Positions 28,144 to 39,091 of a stretch of 64,000 nt of DNA are shown here, in pieces. Under the pieces are notes generated by a model. It worked only from the letters and a program-made list of their open reading frames with translations. It did not search any database and was not told the DNA's origin. The first letter of the stretch is position 1, and each line of letters starts with the position of its first letter. A program made the position numbers and the translations under genes. This stretch comes from Afipia sp. P52-10 (GTDB lineage Bacteria; Pseudomonadota; Alphaproteobacteria; Rhizobiales; Xanthobacteraceae), in the NCBI RefSeq assembly GCF_000516555.1, contig NZ_AZSJ01000007.1, positions 879 through 64,878 on the forward strand, in the 5' to 3' direction.

Positions 28144-29382
28144 ATGACAATCTCTCAAAAAACAAAGGGTCCATTGGATGGGGTGCATGTGCTGGAGATC
28201 GCCCATTTCATTGCCGGTCCGCATGCCGCCATGATCCTGTGCGACCACGGCGCCGACGTTATCAAGGTGGAGCCGCTGACCGGCGAGCATTCACGCAATG
28301 CCGTCGCGGTGGACCAGTTCAACAACAGTCTTTTCTTTGCCTGCCACAATCGCGGCAAGCGGGCGGTCGCGCTCGACCTTGGGCATGCGGACGCGAAGAA
28401 GGCGCTCGATCCGCTGCTGAAGTGGGCTGATGTGGTTATCACCAACTACGCGGGTAGCGTACCTGACAAGCTCGGTTTTGGCTTCGAAAGGCTTCAGCAG
28501 ATCAACCCGCGAGCCATTTTGGTGCATATTACCGGTTATGGAAGTTGGAGCGACAAGCGCAAGTACGTTGCCTTTGACGGCATCATTCAGGCCAACAGCG
28601 GCCTTGCGCATCTGAATGGCCATGAGGATGGCCCGCCACTGAACAGCCAGGTTCTGGTCGCGGATCATTCCACAGCGGCCCACGCGGCAAACGCCGCTTT
28701 GTGCGCCCTGTTCGAGCGGACGAGGACCGGAAAGGGGCAGTTCATCGAGGTCGGAATGCTCGAAGTCTTGTCCTCGATGCTAAATACGGTTGTGCCCGAC
28801 TATGATGTGAACGGCGAAATTCCGATGCGTTATGGACAGCGCCCGAAGGATCGGTTCGGCGGGTCTTTTAAGGCCAAGGATGCCTACTTCGTCGTCGCCC
28901 CCGCGACGCCAAAGATGTGGAAGGATCTGTGCAACCTGATGGGGCATCCGGAGTGGACCGATCCGAAGATCGGCCGCCGGCCCGGTTACATCGACGATCC
29001 CGAATTGCGCAAGGTCATCGACAAAACGGTGGAGGACTGGGCTGCGCAACGGACGGCAGAGGAGGCCGTTGTCATTTTCCAGAAGCTCGGCATTCCGAGT
29101 GGCGTTATCCGAAGCATCGAACGGGTATTCGAGGAGGAAAACAACAAGCCAAACTCGCGCGTGCTGACCAAGGTCCAGCTGCCGAACAACCCGAAGCTGG
29201 TGACCGTGCCGGGGCGATCGTTCCGCTTCCCTGACGAGACGACGGAATACAAAGCTGCGCCAGGCCTCAATGCAGATACGTTCGAGGTTCTGTCCGAACT
29301 CGGTATTTCCAGCGGCGAGTTGGAGGGTTTGGTGTCCGCGGGAGTTCTCGTCAGACCAGCGACGAAGCAAGCGGCTGAATAA
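28144..29382 (+). CDS. Class III CoA-transferase (CaiB/BaiF family)
   Basis: 412 residues. The N-terminal Rossmann-like part has LEIAHFIAGPHAAMILCDHGADVIKVE (read as consecutive blocks at 17-43) and NRGKRAVALDL. The probable catalytic aspartate is D174 in VADHSTAAHAAN, matching D169 of formyl-CoA transferase. The enzyme moves CoA from a donor thioester to a carboxylate. The specific acids are unknown. Nearby dehydrogenases and the nitronate monooxygenase suggest a small catabolic locus. It runs toward the HAD gene with a 6-bp gap. Confidence 0.87.
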   Translation: MTISQKTKGPLDGVHVLEIAHFIAGPHAAMILCDHGADVIKVEPLTGEHSRNAVAVDQFNNSLFFACHNRGKRAVALDLGHADAKKALDPLLKWADVVITNYAGSVPDKLGFGFERLQQINPRAILVHITGYGSWSDKRKYVAFDGIIQANSGLAHLNGHEDGPPLNSQVLVADHSTAAHAANAALCALFERTRTGKGQFIEVGMLEVLSSMLNTVVPDYDVNGEIPMRYGQRPKDRFGGSFKAKDAYFVVAPATPKMWKDLCNLMGHPEWTDPKIGRRPGYIDDPELRKVIDKTVEDWAAQRTAEEAVVIFQKLGIPSGVIRSIERVFEEENNKPNSRVLTKVQLPNNPKLVTVPGRSFRFPDETTEYKAAPGLNADTFEVLSELGISSGELEGLVSAGVLVRPATKQAAE

Positions 29383-29388
29383 TAGGCG

Positions 29389-30075
29389 CTACTCGGCGGA
29401 TGATATGCGGGCTGCTGTCGTAAGCAGCAGCTCACGGACCTCGTGCAGATCGCAGGCGACGCGAATGCACATGCTGCGGATGTCGTCGGTCGGCTGAATC
29501 AGATCGGGAACCATGACTGTCATCATGCCGGCTGCCGAGGCCGCACGGACGCCGTTGGACGAGTCCTCCAGCGCGAGGCAATACTCTGGAGCGGTGCCGA
29601 GCATCTGCGCGGCCCGTAAGAATGGGTCCGGGTTGGGCTTGCCTTGTTGGTAGTCGCCATGCGCCACGATAAAATGGAAGCGATGGGCGATCTCGTGGGC
29701 CGCCAGATGACGCTGAACGGATGCGTGGCTGGATGATGTCGCAATCGCGCAAGGCAATCCGCTGCTTTCCAGGGCTTGCAGCAGCTCGGTGACACCGGCT
29801 TTCAGGTAGACCCTGTTCTCGGTCAACCGGTGAAAATCCTGCGCAGCTTCCGCCCAAAACGTTTCGACACTGAACCCCTGGCCGTAGTGATCGAGAAGGA
29901 GGCGGCGGCTCGCATCGGCGGGCAGTCCCACCATCGCGAGAAACAGCGTATCCGACATTTCGAAGCCCAGCCGTGAGGCGGTCGCGATCATCGCCTCGCG
30001 ATAGATCGTTTCAGTATCAAAAATTAGGCCGTCCATGTCGAAGACAACGGCACGCGGGGAACGGGGAAGCATCAT
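29389..30075 (-). CDS. HAD-superfamily hydrolase, beta-phosphoglucomutase-like
   Basis: 228 residues; ATG 30072 would remove one Met. Motif I is AVVFDMDGLIFDTE with nucleophile D13 and acid D15; motif II is IATSSSH near 115; motif III is the Lys in QQGKPNPDPFLRAA; motif IV is EDSSNGVRAA. The cap domain of about 65 residues between motif I and II is the PGMB/CbbY type. A phosphatase or phosphomutase acting on sugar phosphates is likely, but the substrate cannot be told. Confidence 0.85.
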   Translation of the reverse strand: MMLPRSPRAVVFDMDGLIFDTETIYREAMIATASRLGFEMSDTLFLAMVGLPADASRRLLLDHYGQGFSVETFWAEAAQDFHRLTENRVYLKAGVTELLQALESSGLPCAIATSSSHASVQRHLAAHEIAHRFHFIVAHGDYQQGKPNPDPFLRAAQMLGTAPEYCLALEDSSNGVRAASAAGMMTVMVPDLIQPTDDIRSMCIRVACDLHEVRELLLTTAARISSAE

Positions 30076-30522
30076 GGCGTCCGGTTAGAGCCCCAGCCGG
30101 TGCGGGTAAAGTCAAGATTTGCATCAGCAGATTACTGCCAGAGGTCTCGCAGCCGTTCGTCTGGCGAACGGTTGTGCCGAGAGCGGGCTCCCACGCAGCG
30201 AGAGGAGCGTCGATGATGCGACGCAAAATTCTCGTCGCGCTTCGCATCAACGAAACTGAAGGCATCTCGGTCGTGCTCCTACGGCGCGAGGACGAACGAT
30301 CTCCATAGGCGCATAATGACGCAGCGTGTTGTGGCTGCAGATGGTTTGACACCGTGTTCGAAAGCTGTAACGTTTCCAAACAATGAAGATCGCATGGCGT
30401 GGATCAGCCAAAGCGATTTGAGGGAGGAGTGACGTTCGCGACGTCGTAGAGATCTAAGCCACATCACGAAATAAGAACGAGTCCTGTCGCGCGCGCTCTG
30501 AGTCCGATCCAGCGGATTTGAT
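30076..30522. promoter_or_regulatory. Upstream region of the dipeptide ABC operon, with two hairpins
   Basis: 447 bp without a convincing gene. Hairpins occur at 30153-30171 (CCGTTCG / CGAACGG, 5-base loop) and 30207-30224 (GCGTCG / CGACGC) followed by AAAATT. It must hold the promoters of both the HAD gene (minus) and the ABC operon (plus). A TTGACA hexamer near 30343 lacks a good -10 at 16-18 bp. Confidence 0.35.
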
Positions 30523-31461
30523 ATGGGACGTCAAATCGTTCATCGGCTGATTATTTCCTTCCCAGCCTTGTTGGGCGTTTTGTTTCTGTGCTTCTGCCTG
30601 ATGCAGGTTGTACCAGCAGATCCGGCGGCGATTATTGCTGGGCCGGACGCAAGGGCGGAGACGATCGCCGCGATCAGAGCCGATCTCGGATTGGACCGTC
30701 CGATCATCATTCAGTTCGCAGACTATATCTGGCGGGTTCTGCACGGAGACCTTGGCCGCTCGATCATCTCGAACAAGATGGTGATCGAAGAGATCGCCAT
30801 AACGATGGGACCGACGCTCGAACTTATGGTCGCGGCGATGCTATTCGCGATTCCGATCGGAATGGCGCTTGGAACAATCGCCGCGGTTAAGCGTGGAACA
30901 CTCATCGACCGTTCGATCATGGCCGTAGCGGTGGCGGGTGTGTCGATGCCCGTGTTCTTCATTGGTCTGATCCTGATCCAATACGTCGGATTCAAGTGGG
31001 CTCTCCTGCCGTTTCTGGGCCGCGCTGGACCGGTTTGGGCTGGCGGGCTGCCGAACCTTATCCTACCTGCTTTGACGCTCGGGAGCGTCCTGATCGGACC
31101 GATCGCGCGTCTCACGCGGACGTCGGTGCTGGAAGTGCTGGGGGCCGATTTCGTTCGCACTGCGCGGGCGAAAGGTTTGCCTGAGCGCATCGTCATCGTT
31201 CATCACGCTCTGAGGAATGCACTTATTCCCGTTGTTACTCTGATCGGGTTGCAGGCCGCCTTCCTGCTTGGAGGCGCGGTGGTCACGGAAACGATGTTTT
31301 CATGGCCTGGTGTGGGACGGCTCGCCGTCGGTGCGATCATCTCCAGCGATTTTCCAACGGCGCAAGGTGCGATCATGATCCTTGCGCTGGCGTTCCTCAT
31401 GATCAATCTGCTTGTCGACGTTCTCTACGTTTATCTCGATCCACGGGTGGCACGGCAATGA
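30523..31461 (+). CDS. Dipeptide/oligopeptide ABC transporter permease (DppB type)
   Basis: 312 residues, six membrane helices. The first helix is near 9-29 and is followed by the periplasmic PADPAAIIAGPDARAETI segment typical of DppB/OppB. The EAA-loop region is FVRTARAKGLPERIVIVHHALRNALIP (about 208-234, split in the sequence by Val/Ile). It forms the inner-membrane channel together with the next gene product. First gene of a five-gene operon (permeases, binding protein, two ATPases). Confidence 0.88.
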   Translation: MGRQIVHRLIISFPALLGVLFLCFCLMQVVPADPAAIIAGPDARAETIAAIRADLGLDRPIIIQFADYIWRVLHGDLGRSIISNKMVIEEIAITMGPTLELMVAAMLFAIPIGMALGTIAAVKRGTLIDRSIMAVAVAGVSMPVFFIGLILIQYVGFKWALLPFLGRAGPVWAGGLPNLILPALTLGSVLIGPIARLTRTSVLEVLGADFVRTARAKGLPERIVIVHHALRNALIPVVTLIGLQAAFLLGGAVVTETMFSWPGVGRLAVGAIISSDFPTAQGAIMILALAFLMINLLVDVLYVYLDPRVARQ

Positions 31462-32366
31462 ATGTGCAAGCTCCCCTGACTGTCGATACCGGGACCAGCG
31501 CCAAGGTGCAGTCTGAGCCGCAATCGGTGCTGCCGAGCCGCCCTAGCATCGTGCGCCGGTTGACGCGTGACAAAGCAGCAGCGGTCGCAGCGATCTTTCT
31601 TGCGTTGGTCGTTCTTGCTGCCGTCTTCGCGCCGATCGTCGCACCTTATGACCCGTATTTTACCGATCTTTCCAAGGCGATGCAGGCGCCGAATGCCGAG
31701 CATTGGTTCGGCACAGATACGGCAGGCCGTGATGTGCTGAGTCGGGTGATCTATGGGACGCGCAATACCCTTGCGATTGGACTCATCGGGGTCATTTTCG
31801 GCGGCGTCATTGGCGGTTTTCTGGGCATCCTCGCTGCATATTTCCGGCGCTTGGATGGTTGGATCATGCGGATCGTCGACGTAATGCTGGCCTTTCCGGC
31901 GATCCTCCTTGGGCTTGCGGTGGCGGCGATTTTCGGCGCGGGCCTGATGGCGGTCATCGTTGCGGTCGTCGTCGCGACCGTACCGGACGTAGCGCGCGTG
32001 GCGCGCGGTGCGGCAGTCGGGGTGATGGGGCAGGAGTACATGGAGGCGGGGCGGGCCGTCGGAGTGTCCGATGCCACATTAATTTGGCGCTACCTGGCTC
32101 TGAACTGCATTTCAACGATTTTCGTTTTTCTGACGCTGCGTTTTGGTCAGATCATTCTGATCGGTTCTGCACTCAGCTTTCTGGGATTGGGGGCGCAACC
32201 GCCGACCGCTGAGCTCGGCATGATGGCGTCGCAGGGGCGCGACTTCCTCTTCATTTCAGAGCACATCGCGATCATTCCAAGCCTGATGATCTTCCTGATC
32301 GTTCTTGCGGCCAATATCCTTGGCGATGCTTTCCGTGACGTGCTCGATCCAAGGCTACAACAATAA
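31458..32366 (+). CDS. Dipeptide/oligopeptide ABC transporter permease (DppC type)
   Basis: 302 residues from ATG 31458, overlapping the previous stop by 4 bp (ATGA). The DppC-type N-terminal domain includes HWFGTDTAGRDVLSRVIYG (about 85-103), a signature of this family, followed by five membrane helices and the EAA loop near GQEYMEAGRAVG. It pairs with the DppB-type subunit. The overlap indicates coupled translation. Confidence 0.88.
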   Translation: MNVQAPLTVDTGTSAKVQSEPQSVLPSRPSIVRRLTRDKAAAVAAIFLALVVLAAVFAPIVAPYDPYFTDLSKAMQAPNAEHWFGTDTAGRDVLSRVIYGTRNTLAIGLIGVIFGGVIGGFLGILAAYFRRLDGWIMRIVDVMLAFPAILLGLAVAAIFGAGLMAVIVAVVVATVPDVARVARGAAVGVMGQEYMEAGRAVGVSDATLIWRYLALNCISTIFVFLTLRFGQIILIGSALSFLGLGAQPPTAELGMMASQGRDFLFISEHIAIIPSLMIFLIVLAANILGDAFRDVLDPRLQQ

Positions 32367-32481
32367 AACTACACAATAACGTCGCAGTGAGACCGAGGCT
32401 GCGGAGAGGAACATCGAAGGACAAGCTACCCGGAACCAAAAGCATCAGTAGCGCGCAATGGCGCGACAGGGAGGGGATTTG

Positions 32482-34041
32482 ATGAGGAACGCTCTGCTGG
32501 GATTGGCTGCGGCCGCCTGCATAACCTCATTCGCGCAAGCTCAAACCTTGACGGTTATGAATGCTGTCGAATCCGCCCATATGGATCCAGCACGCACCAC
32601 TGGCCCGCCCATGCTGATCTATTTGGTTGGCGATACGCTGGTCTCGCTCGACTACGACCTGAAGACAATCCAGCCGCTGTTGGCGAAGTCCTGGACGATC
32701 AGCGAAGACGGCAAGTTGTATACGTTCAAGCTTCGCGATGACGTCACCTTCTGCAGCGGCAAGAAGTTCACGGCGAACGATGTTGTCTTCTCGGTCAAAC
32801 GTGTGGTCGACAAGGAGACAAAATCGCCATTCTACTGGCGCATGGGAAAAGTGAAGGATGTTCGCGCGCCCGATCCTACCACCGTCGAATATGAATTGGA
32901 GGAGCCGTTCAGCGAGCTGTTGCCGAACCTGGCGATGTTCCAAGCGACGATTCTCAACGAAGACAATGTCAGGGAGCTCGGGCGCGACTTTGGGGTGAAG
33001 GGCATCGATGGCACCGGCCCGTTCTGCTTCACATCGTGGGAGCCTCGCAATCAGGCGGTCGTGACGCGGCGTCCCGAATACAAGTGGGGGCCGCCGTTCT
33101 ATGCAAACAAGGGGCCGGCGAAATTCGAGAAGATCGTCTTCAAGATCGTGCCGGAGGAGGCCGCGCGCCTGGCTGCCATGGCCAGCGGCCAGGTCGATCT
33201 GACGACGACAATGGCGGATCAGTATCTGCCGCAGATCGCAAAGATGCCGACCCTGCAAATCCTGCATCCGACGCGGGAAACGAGGACGTTCTATCTTGGC
33301 TTCAAGACCACGCGGGAGAATGTTTCCGACGTGCGGGTCCGAACGGCGCTGAGCCTTGCTATCCAACGCAAGCCGATCGCGGACTCGATCTATTTCGGCA
33401 ATGCGGAGCCGGCCTCCACGTATGTTCATCCGAAGACACCGGATTTCAATCCGGACACGCCAACGCACCTCGGCAAGTATGATCCAGAACAAGCTGCCAA
33501 GTTGCTGGACGAAGCGGGTTGGAAGCTGGGGCCTGACAACTTCCGCTATAAGGATGGCAAGAAGCTGACGCTTCAACTTTATGGGTTCGCGGGTGGACGA
33601 TCGCCGAAGGTAGCGGAGGCCGTACAGGGCGCCTGGCGGAAGATCGGCGTCGATCTGCAGATCCAGATGTGGGACGGGACGATCGTGTTCTCGAAGCTCG
33701 CGCAGCAGGACTACGACATTTGGTCGATCGCATACCCTTACTCAAGCGTAGGGGACGCTGCGCTGATCTATTATCATTCGAGAAATATCCCGACGCCCAA
33801 TCGGATGAACTGGAAGGACAAGGAAACCGACGACTGGCTGGATGCAGCCAGCGCGGCGCTTACCGAGAAAGATCGGTATGACAACTATTCGAAAGTGATG
33901 AAGAAGGTGCATGAGAATGCGCTTTGGGTGCCGATCGTGCACGAAGGCGTGGTGATGGTGGCCAACAAGAGGCTGAAGAACCTCAAGGCTCACAACATCT
34001 ACGCATCGATGATTTACAAGGCTCTCGACGTTGGTCCTTGA
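32482..34041 (+). CDS. Periplasmic dipeptide/oligopeptide-binding protein (SBP family 5)
   Basis: 519 residues from ATG 32482 (GGGAGGGGA upstream). Signal peptide 1-22 ending AQAQ. The family 5 fold is visible: LAKSWTISEDGKLYTFKLRDDVTF near 75-98 (in blocks) and WKDKETDDWLDAA near the C-terminus. Ligands of this family range from peptides to nickel, glutathione and opines, and nothing here decides between them. A 115-bp gap separates it from the permease genes. Confidence 0.88.
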   Translation: MRNALLGLAAAACITSFAQAQTLTVMNAVESAHMDPARTTGPPMLIYLVGDTLVSLDYDLKTIQPLLAKSWTISEDGKLYTFKLRDDVTFCSGKKFTANDVVFSVKRVVDKETKSPFYWRMGKVKDVRAPDPTTVEYELEEPFSELLPNLAMFQATILNEDNVRELGRDFGVKGIDGTGPFCFTSWEPRNQAVVTRRPEYKWGPPFYANKGPAKFEKIVFKIVPEEAARLAAMASGQVDLTTTMADQYLPQIAKMPTLQILHPTRETRTFYLGFKTTRENVSDVRVRTALSLAIQRKPIADSIYFGNAEPASTYVHPKTPDFNPDTPTHLGKYDPEQAAKLLDEAGWKLGPDNFRYKDGKKLTLQLYGFAGGRSPKVAEAVQGAWRKIGVDLQIQMWDGTIVFSKLAQQDYDIWSIAYPYSSVGDAALIYYHSRNIPTPNRMNWKDKETDDWLDAASAALTEKDRYDNYSKVMKKVHENALWVPIVHEGVVMVANKRLKNLKAHNIYASMIYKALDVGP

Positions 34042-34059
34042 AAGTCGGGCGAGGTGAAG

Positions 34060-35052
34060 ATGTCTGAGACGTTGCTCGAAGTCCGGGATCTGCGAACCTA
34101 TTTCGAAACGGATCGCGGATTGTTCAAAGCTGTCGATGGGATTAGCTTCAAGGTTGGCCGCGGTCAGACTGTCGGCCTCGTCGGAGAGTCGGGCTGCGGC
34201 AAGAGCGTGACTTCTCTGTCCATCATGGGACTGGTCAGCGAGACCGGGAGCGTCGATGGAGGCGGCATCATCTTCGAAGGCAGAGATTTATTGAAGATGT
34301 CGACGGAGGAGAGGCGGCTGCTCCGCGGACAGAAGCTTTCGATGATCTTTCAAGAACCGATGACCTCACTCAATCCGGTGCACACGATTGGTCAGCAGAT
34401 CGTTGAGGGGCTGCGTGCTCACACGGATCTTTCGACGCAGGCGGCCCGGGCGCGCGCAATCGAGATGCTGGATCTGGTGCGCATCCCATCGGCTGCATCA
34501 CGTTTCGACGACTATCCGCATCATATGTCCGGAGGGATGCGGCAGCGAGTCATGATTGCGATGGCGCTGGCTTGCGATCCGACGCTGTTGATCGCAGACG
34601 AGCCGACGACGGCGCTTGACGTGACCATCCAGGCGCAGATTCTCGACCTGCTGCGCGATCTGCAGCAGCGATTGGGGATGGCAATCCTGATGATCACGCA
34701 CGATCTCGGCGTCATAGCTGAGATCGCCGACGAGGTCGTCGTCATGTATGCGGGAAAGATCGTCGAGAGCGGTCCAGTGCGCGATTTGTTCTCTGATCCG
34801 CAGCATCCCTATACGATCGGTCTGCTCGGTTCGATCGCTCGAATGGATGTCGAGCGCTCCCGGCTGGCAACAATCGAGGGTGTGGTGCCAAGCGCTCACA
34901 ATCAACCATCGGGATGCCGCTTTGCGCCGCGGTGTCCGTTCGCGGATCACCGCTGCCATTTTGACCCGCCACCCTTACGTGAGATTGCCAGCACGCATCG
35001 GGTCGCTTGCTGGAAGGCTCCGGTTGAACTGTTGACGGGAGCCGCAGCATGA
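34060..35052 (+). CDS. Dipeptide/oligopeptide ABC transporter ATPase (DppD type)
   Basis: 330 residues from ATG 34060 (GAGGTGAAG before it). Walker A GESGCGKS at 42-49, Q-loop in [14 protein letters not shown] signature MSGGMRQR, Walker [13 protein letters not shown]. The C-terminal oligopeptide/dipeptide transporter domain with [15 protein letters not shown] carries the cysteines that can bind an iron-sulfur cluster. Stop overlaps the next start by 4 bp. Confidence 0.9.
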   Translation: MSETLLEVRDLRTYFETDRGLFKAVDGISFKVGRGQTVGLVGESGCGKSVTSLSIMGLVSETGSVDGGGIIFEGRDLLKMSTEERRLLRGQKLSMIFQEPMTSLNPVHTIGQQIVEGLRAHTDLSTQAARARAIEMLDLVRIPSAASRFDDYPHHMSGGMRQRVMIAMALACDPTLLIADEPTTALDVTIQAQILDLLRDLQQRLGMAILMITHDLGVIAEIADEVVVMYAGKIVESGPVRDLFSDPQHPYTIGLLGSIARMDVERSRLATIEGVVPSAHNQPSGCRFAPRCPFADHRCHFDPPPLREIASTHRVACWKAPVELLTGAAA

Positions 35053-36152
35053 GCATGAACGGGCAGGGGGAAGTCGTTCTTCGCGCTCGCAATCTCACCA
35101 AGCATTTCGGCGTGAAGCGGGGGGTGGTTGTCTCCAAGACGATTGGACTCGTGCGAGCAGTTGATGACGTCAGTCTTGAGATAAAGCGCGGAGAAACGCT
35201 GGCGCTCGTAGGTGAGTCTGGCTGCGGAAAGTCGACCACTGGAAGGTTGCTGCTCAGGCTGCTTGAGCCAACCAGCGGGTCGATCGAATTCAAGGGCAAG
35301 GACATCGCGGCGCTCGACAAGACCGCCTTGCGGCAAATGCGCCGTCATATGCAAATCATCTTCCAGGATCCTTATGCCTCGTTGAATCCACGGATGACGG
35401 TCGGAGAAATTCTCGCTGAACCGATGGCCGTCCACGGGCTTGCGGAAGGGAAAGAACGAGATGACCGTGTCCGTGAACTGCTGCAGGTCGTTGGCCTCGC
35501 TCCCGAGCATGCAAGCCGGTATTCGCATCAGTTCTCCGGAGGGCAGCGACAACGTATCGGTATTGCGAGGGCGCTTGCTGTCAACCCGGACCTGATCGTT
35601 TGTGACGAGCCCGTTTCGGCATTGGACGTTTCCATCCAAGCGCAGGTGGTCAATCTTCTGCAGAATTTGCAGGAGCGCTTCGGTCTTTCTTATCTGTTCA
35701 TTGCTCACGATCTGGCTGTGGTGAAACATATCAGCGATCGTGTCGCCGTGATGTATCTTGGTAAGCTGGTCGAGATTGCCGACAAGCGTACACTCTACAC
35801 GAAGCCCTCACATCCCTATACCCAGGCCCTGTTATCGGCGATCCCTCGTCCGGATCCGACGCGCGAACGCGGTCGTATTCTGTTGCCGGGCGATGTTCCG
35901 AGCCCACTCAACCCGCCCCCCGGGTGTCGTTTTCATACTCGCTGCGCTTACGCCCAGGCGCGATGCAAGCAAGAGGAGCCCCAGCTAAGGGCGGCTGGTC
36001 CGGGGCACCGCGTTGCATGCCATTTTTTTGAGACGATACCGCCGCACGCCGTAGTGAGCAGCGGTGGCAACAACGGGGGAAAATTCGCCGAGCGGCTTGC
36101 CGCGTTCGAAGCGGCGAAGTTGCGAAAGGCCGTCGCCCAGCCCGCCGTATGA
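35049..36152 (+). CDS. Dipeptide/oligopeptide ABC transporter ATPase (DppF type)
   Basis: 367 residues from ATG 35049; ATG 35055 is an alternative. Walker [10 protein letters not shown] at 55-63, Q-loop [12 protein letters not shown], signature [15 protein letters not shown], Walker [13 protein letters not shown]. The oligo_HPY-type C-terminal part contains [15 protein letters not shown]. An extra tail of about 45 residues beyond this ([20 protein letters not shown]) is longer than in E. coli DppF. Last gene of the operon. Confidence 0.9.
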   Translation: MSMNGQGEVVLRARNLTKHFGVKRGVVVSKTIGLVRAVDDVSLEIKRGETLALVGESGCGKSTTGRLLLRLLEPTSGSIEFKGKDIAALDKTALRQMRRHMQIIFQDPYASLNPRMTVGEILAEPMAVHGLAEGKERDDRVRELLQVVGLAPEHASRYSHQFSGGQRQRIGIARALAVNPDLIVCDEPVSALDVSIQAQVVNLLQNLQERFGLSYLFIAHDLAVVKHISDRVAVMYLGKLVEIADKRTLYTKPSHPYTQALLSAIPRPDPTRERGRILLPGDVPSPLNPPPGCRFHTRCAYAQARCKQEEPQLRAAGPGHRVACHFFETIPPHAVVSSGGNNGGKFAERLAAFEAAKLRKAVAQPAV

Positions 36153-36272
36153 AGGTGCTGAGGGCCGGCATGCCGCTTGAGCTTGGTTCCGATAGTTGTT
36201 ATTCGCGATAACTGTTGCGGTCGCGGAGGCTGATTGGCCCTGGCGTGGGCCGGTCTCTATCGGGGACGACGC

Positions 36273-37313
36273 TTGGATACCACCATCTTTCTCTTTCTGC
36301 TTCAGGACGGCGTTACGAACGGCGCCGTCTATGCGTTGCTTGGGCTCGCCTTGGTTCTGGCCTTTGCTGTCACCCGCGTCATTCTCATTCCGCAGGGCGA
36401 ATTTGTAACCTTTGGGGCTCTCACTTACGCAACGCTAGCCACCGGCAAACTTCCCGGGACCGTTTGGCTGGTGGCCTTGATGGGAGCTGCCGCCTTTGTC
36501 TTCGATATGTGGAGTATGCGGCTATCGCTTCGGCTCGGGCCGGTGCTGCGTTCTGCAATCCTCTATCTTCTTCTCCCCCTCGCAATTCTGCTGATCGCGC
36601 GCACGTTGATAAGCTCGCAGATCGATCCCTTCCTCAATGTCATCCTCTCACTCATCATCGTTGCGCCGATCGGCCCCTATCTTTATCGGATCGCATTCCA
36701 GCCGATGGCGGAGGCATCAGTCCTCACATTGTTGATCGCCTCGGTGGGCGCGCATTTTGCCTTGCTAGGCCTTGGTCTGGTTTTCTTCGGCGCCGAGGGA
36801 CTTCGCGGCCCGGCTTTGTCTGATGCGTCGCTGGTGATGGGACCTGTACCCGTCACGGGGCAGAGCCTTGCCGTTTATGCCGTGACCGCTGGCTTGATCG
36901 TTATTCTCTGGCTGTTCTTTGGATATTCGCTCTACGGCAAGGCATTGCGTGCGACTGCGGTGAATCGCATCGGCGCTCGGTTGTCCGGCATCCGGACATC
37001 ATTGTCGGGACAGTTGGCCTTTCTACTGGCGGCCATCATTGGAGCAATCTCAGGCATCCTGATCGTGCCGATCACCACGATCTACTACGACACGGGCTTC
37101 TTGATTGGTTTGAAGGGATTCGTTGCCGCCATCATCGGAGGGCTGATCAGCTATCCCTTGACTGCGGCGGCGGCCCTTCTGGTCGGTTGCGTGGAGGCCT
37201 TCTCGTCATTTTACGCGAGCAACTACAAGGAGGCGATCGTCTTTACGCTGCTTCTGCCGGTGTTGCTGTTGCGGTCGCTGGCCGCGCCTTCCGTCGAAGA
37301 AGAGCACGATTAG
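36273..37313 (+). CDS. Branched-chain amino acid-type ABC permease (LivH family)
   Basis: 346 residues from TTG 36273, preceded by GGGGA with six-base spacing and giving the family-like start [17 protein letters not shown] 36234 with GGAGG is an alternative that adds 13 residues. Eight or more membrane helices. Characteristic block [24 protein letters not shown]. It is about 50 residues longer than the usual LivH, the extra being an inserted membrane segment around residues 80-140. It pairs with the fused LivM-LivG protein 2 bp downstream. No binding protein gene accompanies it. Confidence 0.85.
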   Translation: MDTTIFLFLLQDGVTNGAVYALLGLALVLAFAVTRVILIPQGEFVTFGALTYATLATGKLPGTVWLVALMGAAAFVFDMWSMRLSLRLGPVLRSAILYLLLPLAILLIARTLISSQIDPFLNVILSLIIVAPIGPYLYRIAFQPMAEASVLTLLIASVGAHFALLGLGLVFFGAEGLRGPALSDASLVMGPVPVTGQSLAVYAVTAGLIVILWLFFGYSLYGKALRATAVNRIGARLSGIRTSLSGQLAFLLAAIIGAISGILIVPITTIYYDTGFLIGLKGFVAAIIGGLISYPLTAAAALLVGCVEAFSSFYASNYKEAIVFTLLLPVLLLRSLAAPSVEEEHD

Positions 37314-37315
37314 CG

Positions 37316-39091
37316 ATGGTACAGCGCTGGCCCGTTCTGCTCTTCGCTTGTGTGATGGCAGCAATTCCATTCGTTCCCGGCGTGCCGCCTTTCTGGCTCG
37401 TGCTGCTGGACAATATCGGTCTTGCTGCGCTGGTGGCTATCGGCCTCGTTGTGCTGACGGGCGTGGGTGGATTGACCTCTTTCGGACAAGCCGCATTCTG
37501 CGGGTTTGGCGCGTATACAACTGCCGTTCTGACCACATCCTACGGCCTTTCCCCATGGCTTACATTGCCGGCATCCCTGATCGTTGCGGGCACTGCGGCT
37601 GTGCTTTTAGGGCTGGTGACCGTGCGTTTGTCCGGCCATTACCTGCCGCTCGGGACCATCGCGTGGGGCATCAGCCTCTATTACATCTTCGGCAAGGTGG
37701 AGATGCTTGGCCGTCACGATGGCATTTCGAGCATCCCGTCGCTGGCAATCGGACAAATGAATTTCGTCGAGCCACGCGCGATCTATTTTTTGATCTGGTT
37801 TGCCGTCATTCTCGCCGCTCTTTTGACGATGAATCTCCTGGACTCGCGCACCGGCCGAGCGATCCGCGCCCTTCGTCGAGGGTATGTGGCGGCGGAGGCA
37901 TTTGGCGTGAGGACCGCACGGATGAAGTTGCTCGTCTTCATCCACGCGGCCGTGCTGGCCGGCTTGTCCGGCTGGCTCTACGCTCACTTCCAACGCGCGA
38001 TCAATCCTACTCCGTTCGGGCTCACGGCGGGAATCGAATATCTCTTCATCGCCGTTGTCGGCGGTGCCGGATATGTCTGGGGTGCCGTGCTTGGCGCGGG
38101 GGTCGTAACGATCCTGAAGGAGGTTCTCCAGGGCACGCTTCCGGCCGTCTTTCATGTTCAAGCTCAGCTCGAAACGATTGTTTTCGGAATGCTGCTTGTG
38201 TTGTTGCTCCAGGTCGCGCCGGGGGGCCTATGGGGAAAGCTTCTGCTTCTGCTGCCCAGCCATGTCTCCGGTCGAGGAAGGGCGGTTGGTGGCAACACAG
38301 AGCTTCCAGCACGGCAGCGATCGAACGATCAGACAGACCGCCTCCTGGAGGTCCGTGGTGCGCGCAAGCAGTTCGGCGGCGTGATTGCCGTCAACGATGT
38401 CTCGTTCGATGTCAAAGCAGGAGAACTGGTCGCGCTTATCGGCCCGAATGGTGCTGGAAAGAGCACCATGTTCAATCTGATTACCGGTGTGCTGAAGAGC
38501 GACGGCGGACAGATTTCCGCTCTGGGACACCGTGTCGATCGCGCCAGTCCGCAGCAGATCGTCCAGCTCGGTGTCGCTCGGACGTTTCAGCATGTGAAGC
38601 TCATCCCCGATATGACCGTGCTGGAGAATGTGGCTCTCGGCGCGCATTTGCGGGGACGAGCTGGCGCGCTCCGCAGCCTCGTGCGGCTTGATCGGGCCGA
38701 GGAAAACAAGCTACTCGCGCAAGCGATGCATCAGATCGAGCGGGTCGGTTTGACCGACCGATGCTATCAGCCGGCGGGCAGTCTTCCGCTCGGGCAGCAG
38801 CGGATTGTCGAGATCGCCCGTGCTCTGTGCGCCGATCCCGCGCTTCTGCTGTTGGATGAGCCTGCAGCCGGGCTGCGGCATATGGAAAAGCAGAGCCTCT
38901 CGGCGTTGTTGCGTCAGCTTCGTAAGGAGGGGATCGGTGTCTTGCTGGTTGAGCACGATATGGGATTCGTGATGGAGCTGGCGGATCGCGTGGTGGTGCT
39001 CGAATTCGGAACCAAGATCGCCGAAGGGCTCCCCGAAGCGGTGAAAAACGATCCCGCCGTGATCGAGGCCTATCTCGGTGTGGCTGCATGA
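37316..39091 (+). CDS. Fused LivM-type permease and LivG-type ATPase
   Basis: 591 residues from ATG 37316, 2 bp after the permease stop. Residues 1-310 form a LivM-like permease with about eight helices ([22 protein letters not shown] near 48-68). A hydrophilic linker of about 30 residues (around 312-340) leads into a complete LivG-type ATPase: Walker A GPNGAGKS near 377, ABC signature in the variant form LPLGQQR, Walker [13 protein letters not shown]-loop VEHDMGF. The fusion joins one membrane half directly to one nucleotide-binding half. Its other ATPase is the overlapping LivF gene. Confidence 0.88.
   Translation: MVQRWPVLLFACVMAAIPFVPGVPPFWLVLLDNIGLAALVAIGLVVLTGVGGLTSFGQAAFCGFGAYTTAVLTTSYGLSPWLTLPASLIVAGTAAVLLGLVTVRLSGHYLPLGTIAWGISLYYIFGKVEMLGRHDGISSIPSLAIGQMNFVEPRAIYFLIWFAVILAALLTMNLLDSRTGRAIRALRRGYVAAEAFGVRTARMKLLVFIHAAVLAGLSGWLYAHFQRAINPTPFGLTAGIEYLFIAVVGGAGYVWGAVLGAGVVTILKEVLQGTLPAVFHVQAQLETIVFGMLLVLLLQVAPGGLWGKLLLLLPSHVSGRGRAVGGNTELPARQRSNDQTDRLLEVRGARKQFGGVIAVNDVSFDVKAGELVALIGPNGAGKSTMFNLITGVLKSDGGQISALGHRVDRASPQQIVQLGVARTFQHVKLIPDMTVLENVALGAHLRGRAGALRSLVRLDRAEENKLLAQAMHQIERVGLTDRCYQPAGSLPLGQQRIVEIARALCADPALLLLDEPAAGLRHMEKQSLSALLRQLRKEGIGVLLVEHDMGFVMELADRVVVLEFGTKIAEGLPEAVKNDPAVIEAYLGVAA

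Noticed and set aside
30213-30308. Short 31-codon open frame in the dipeptide-operon leader
   Set aside because: No ribosome site, and composition is not distinguishable from chance.
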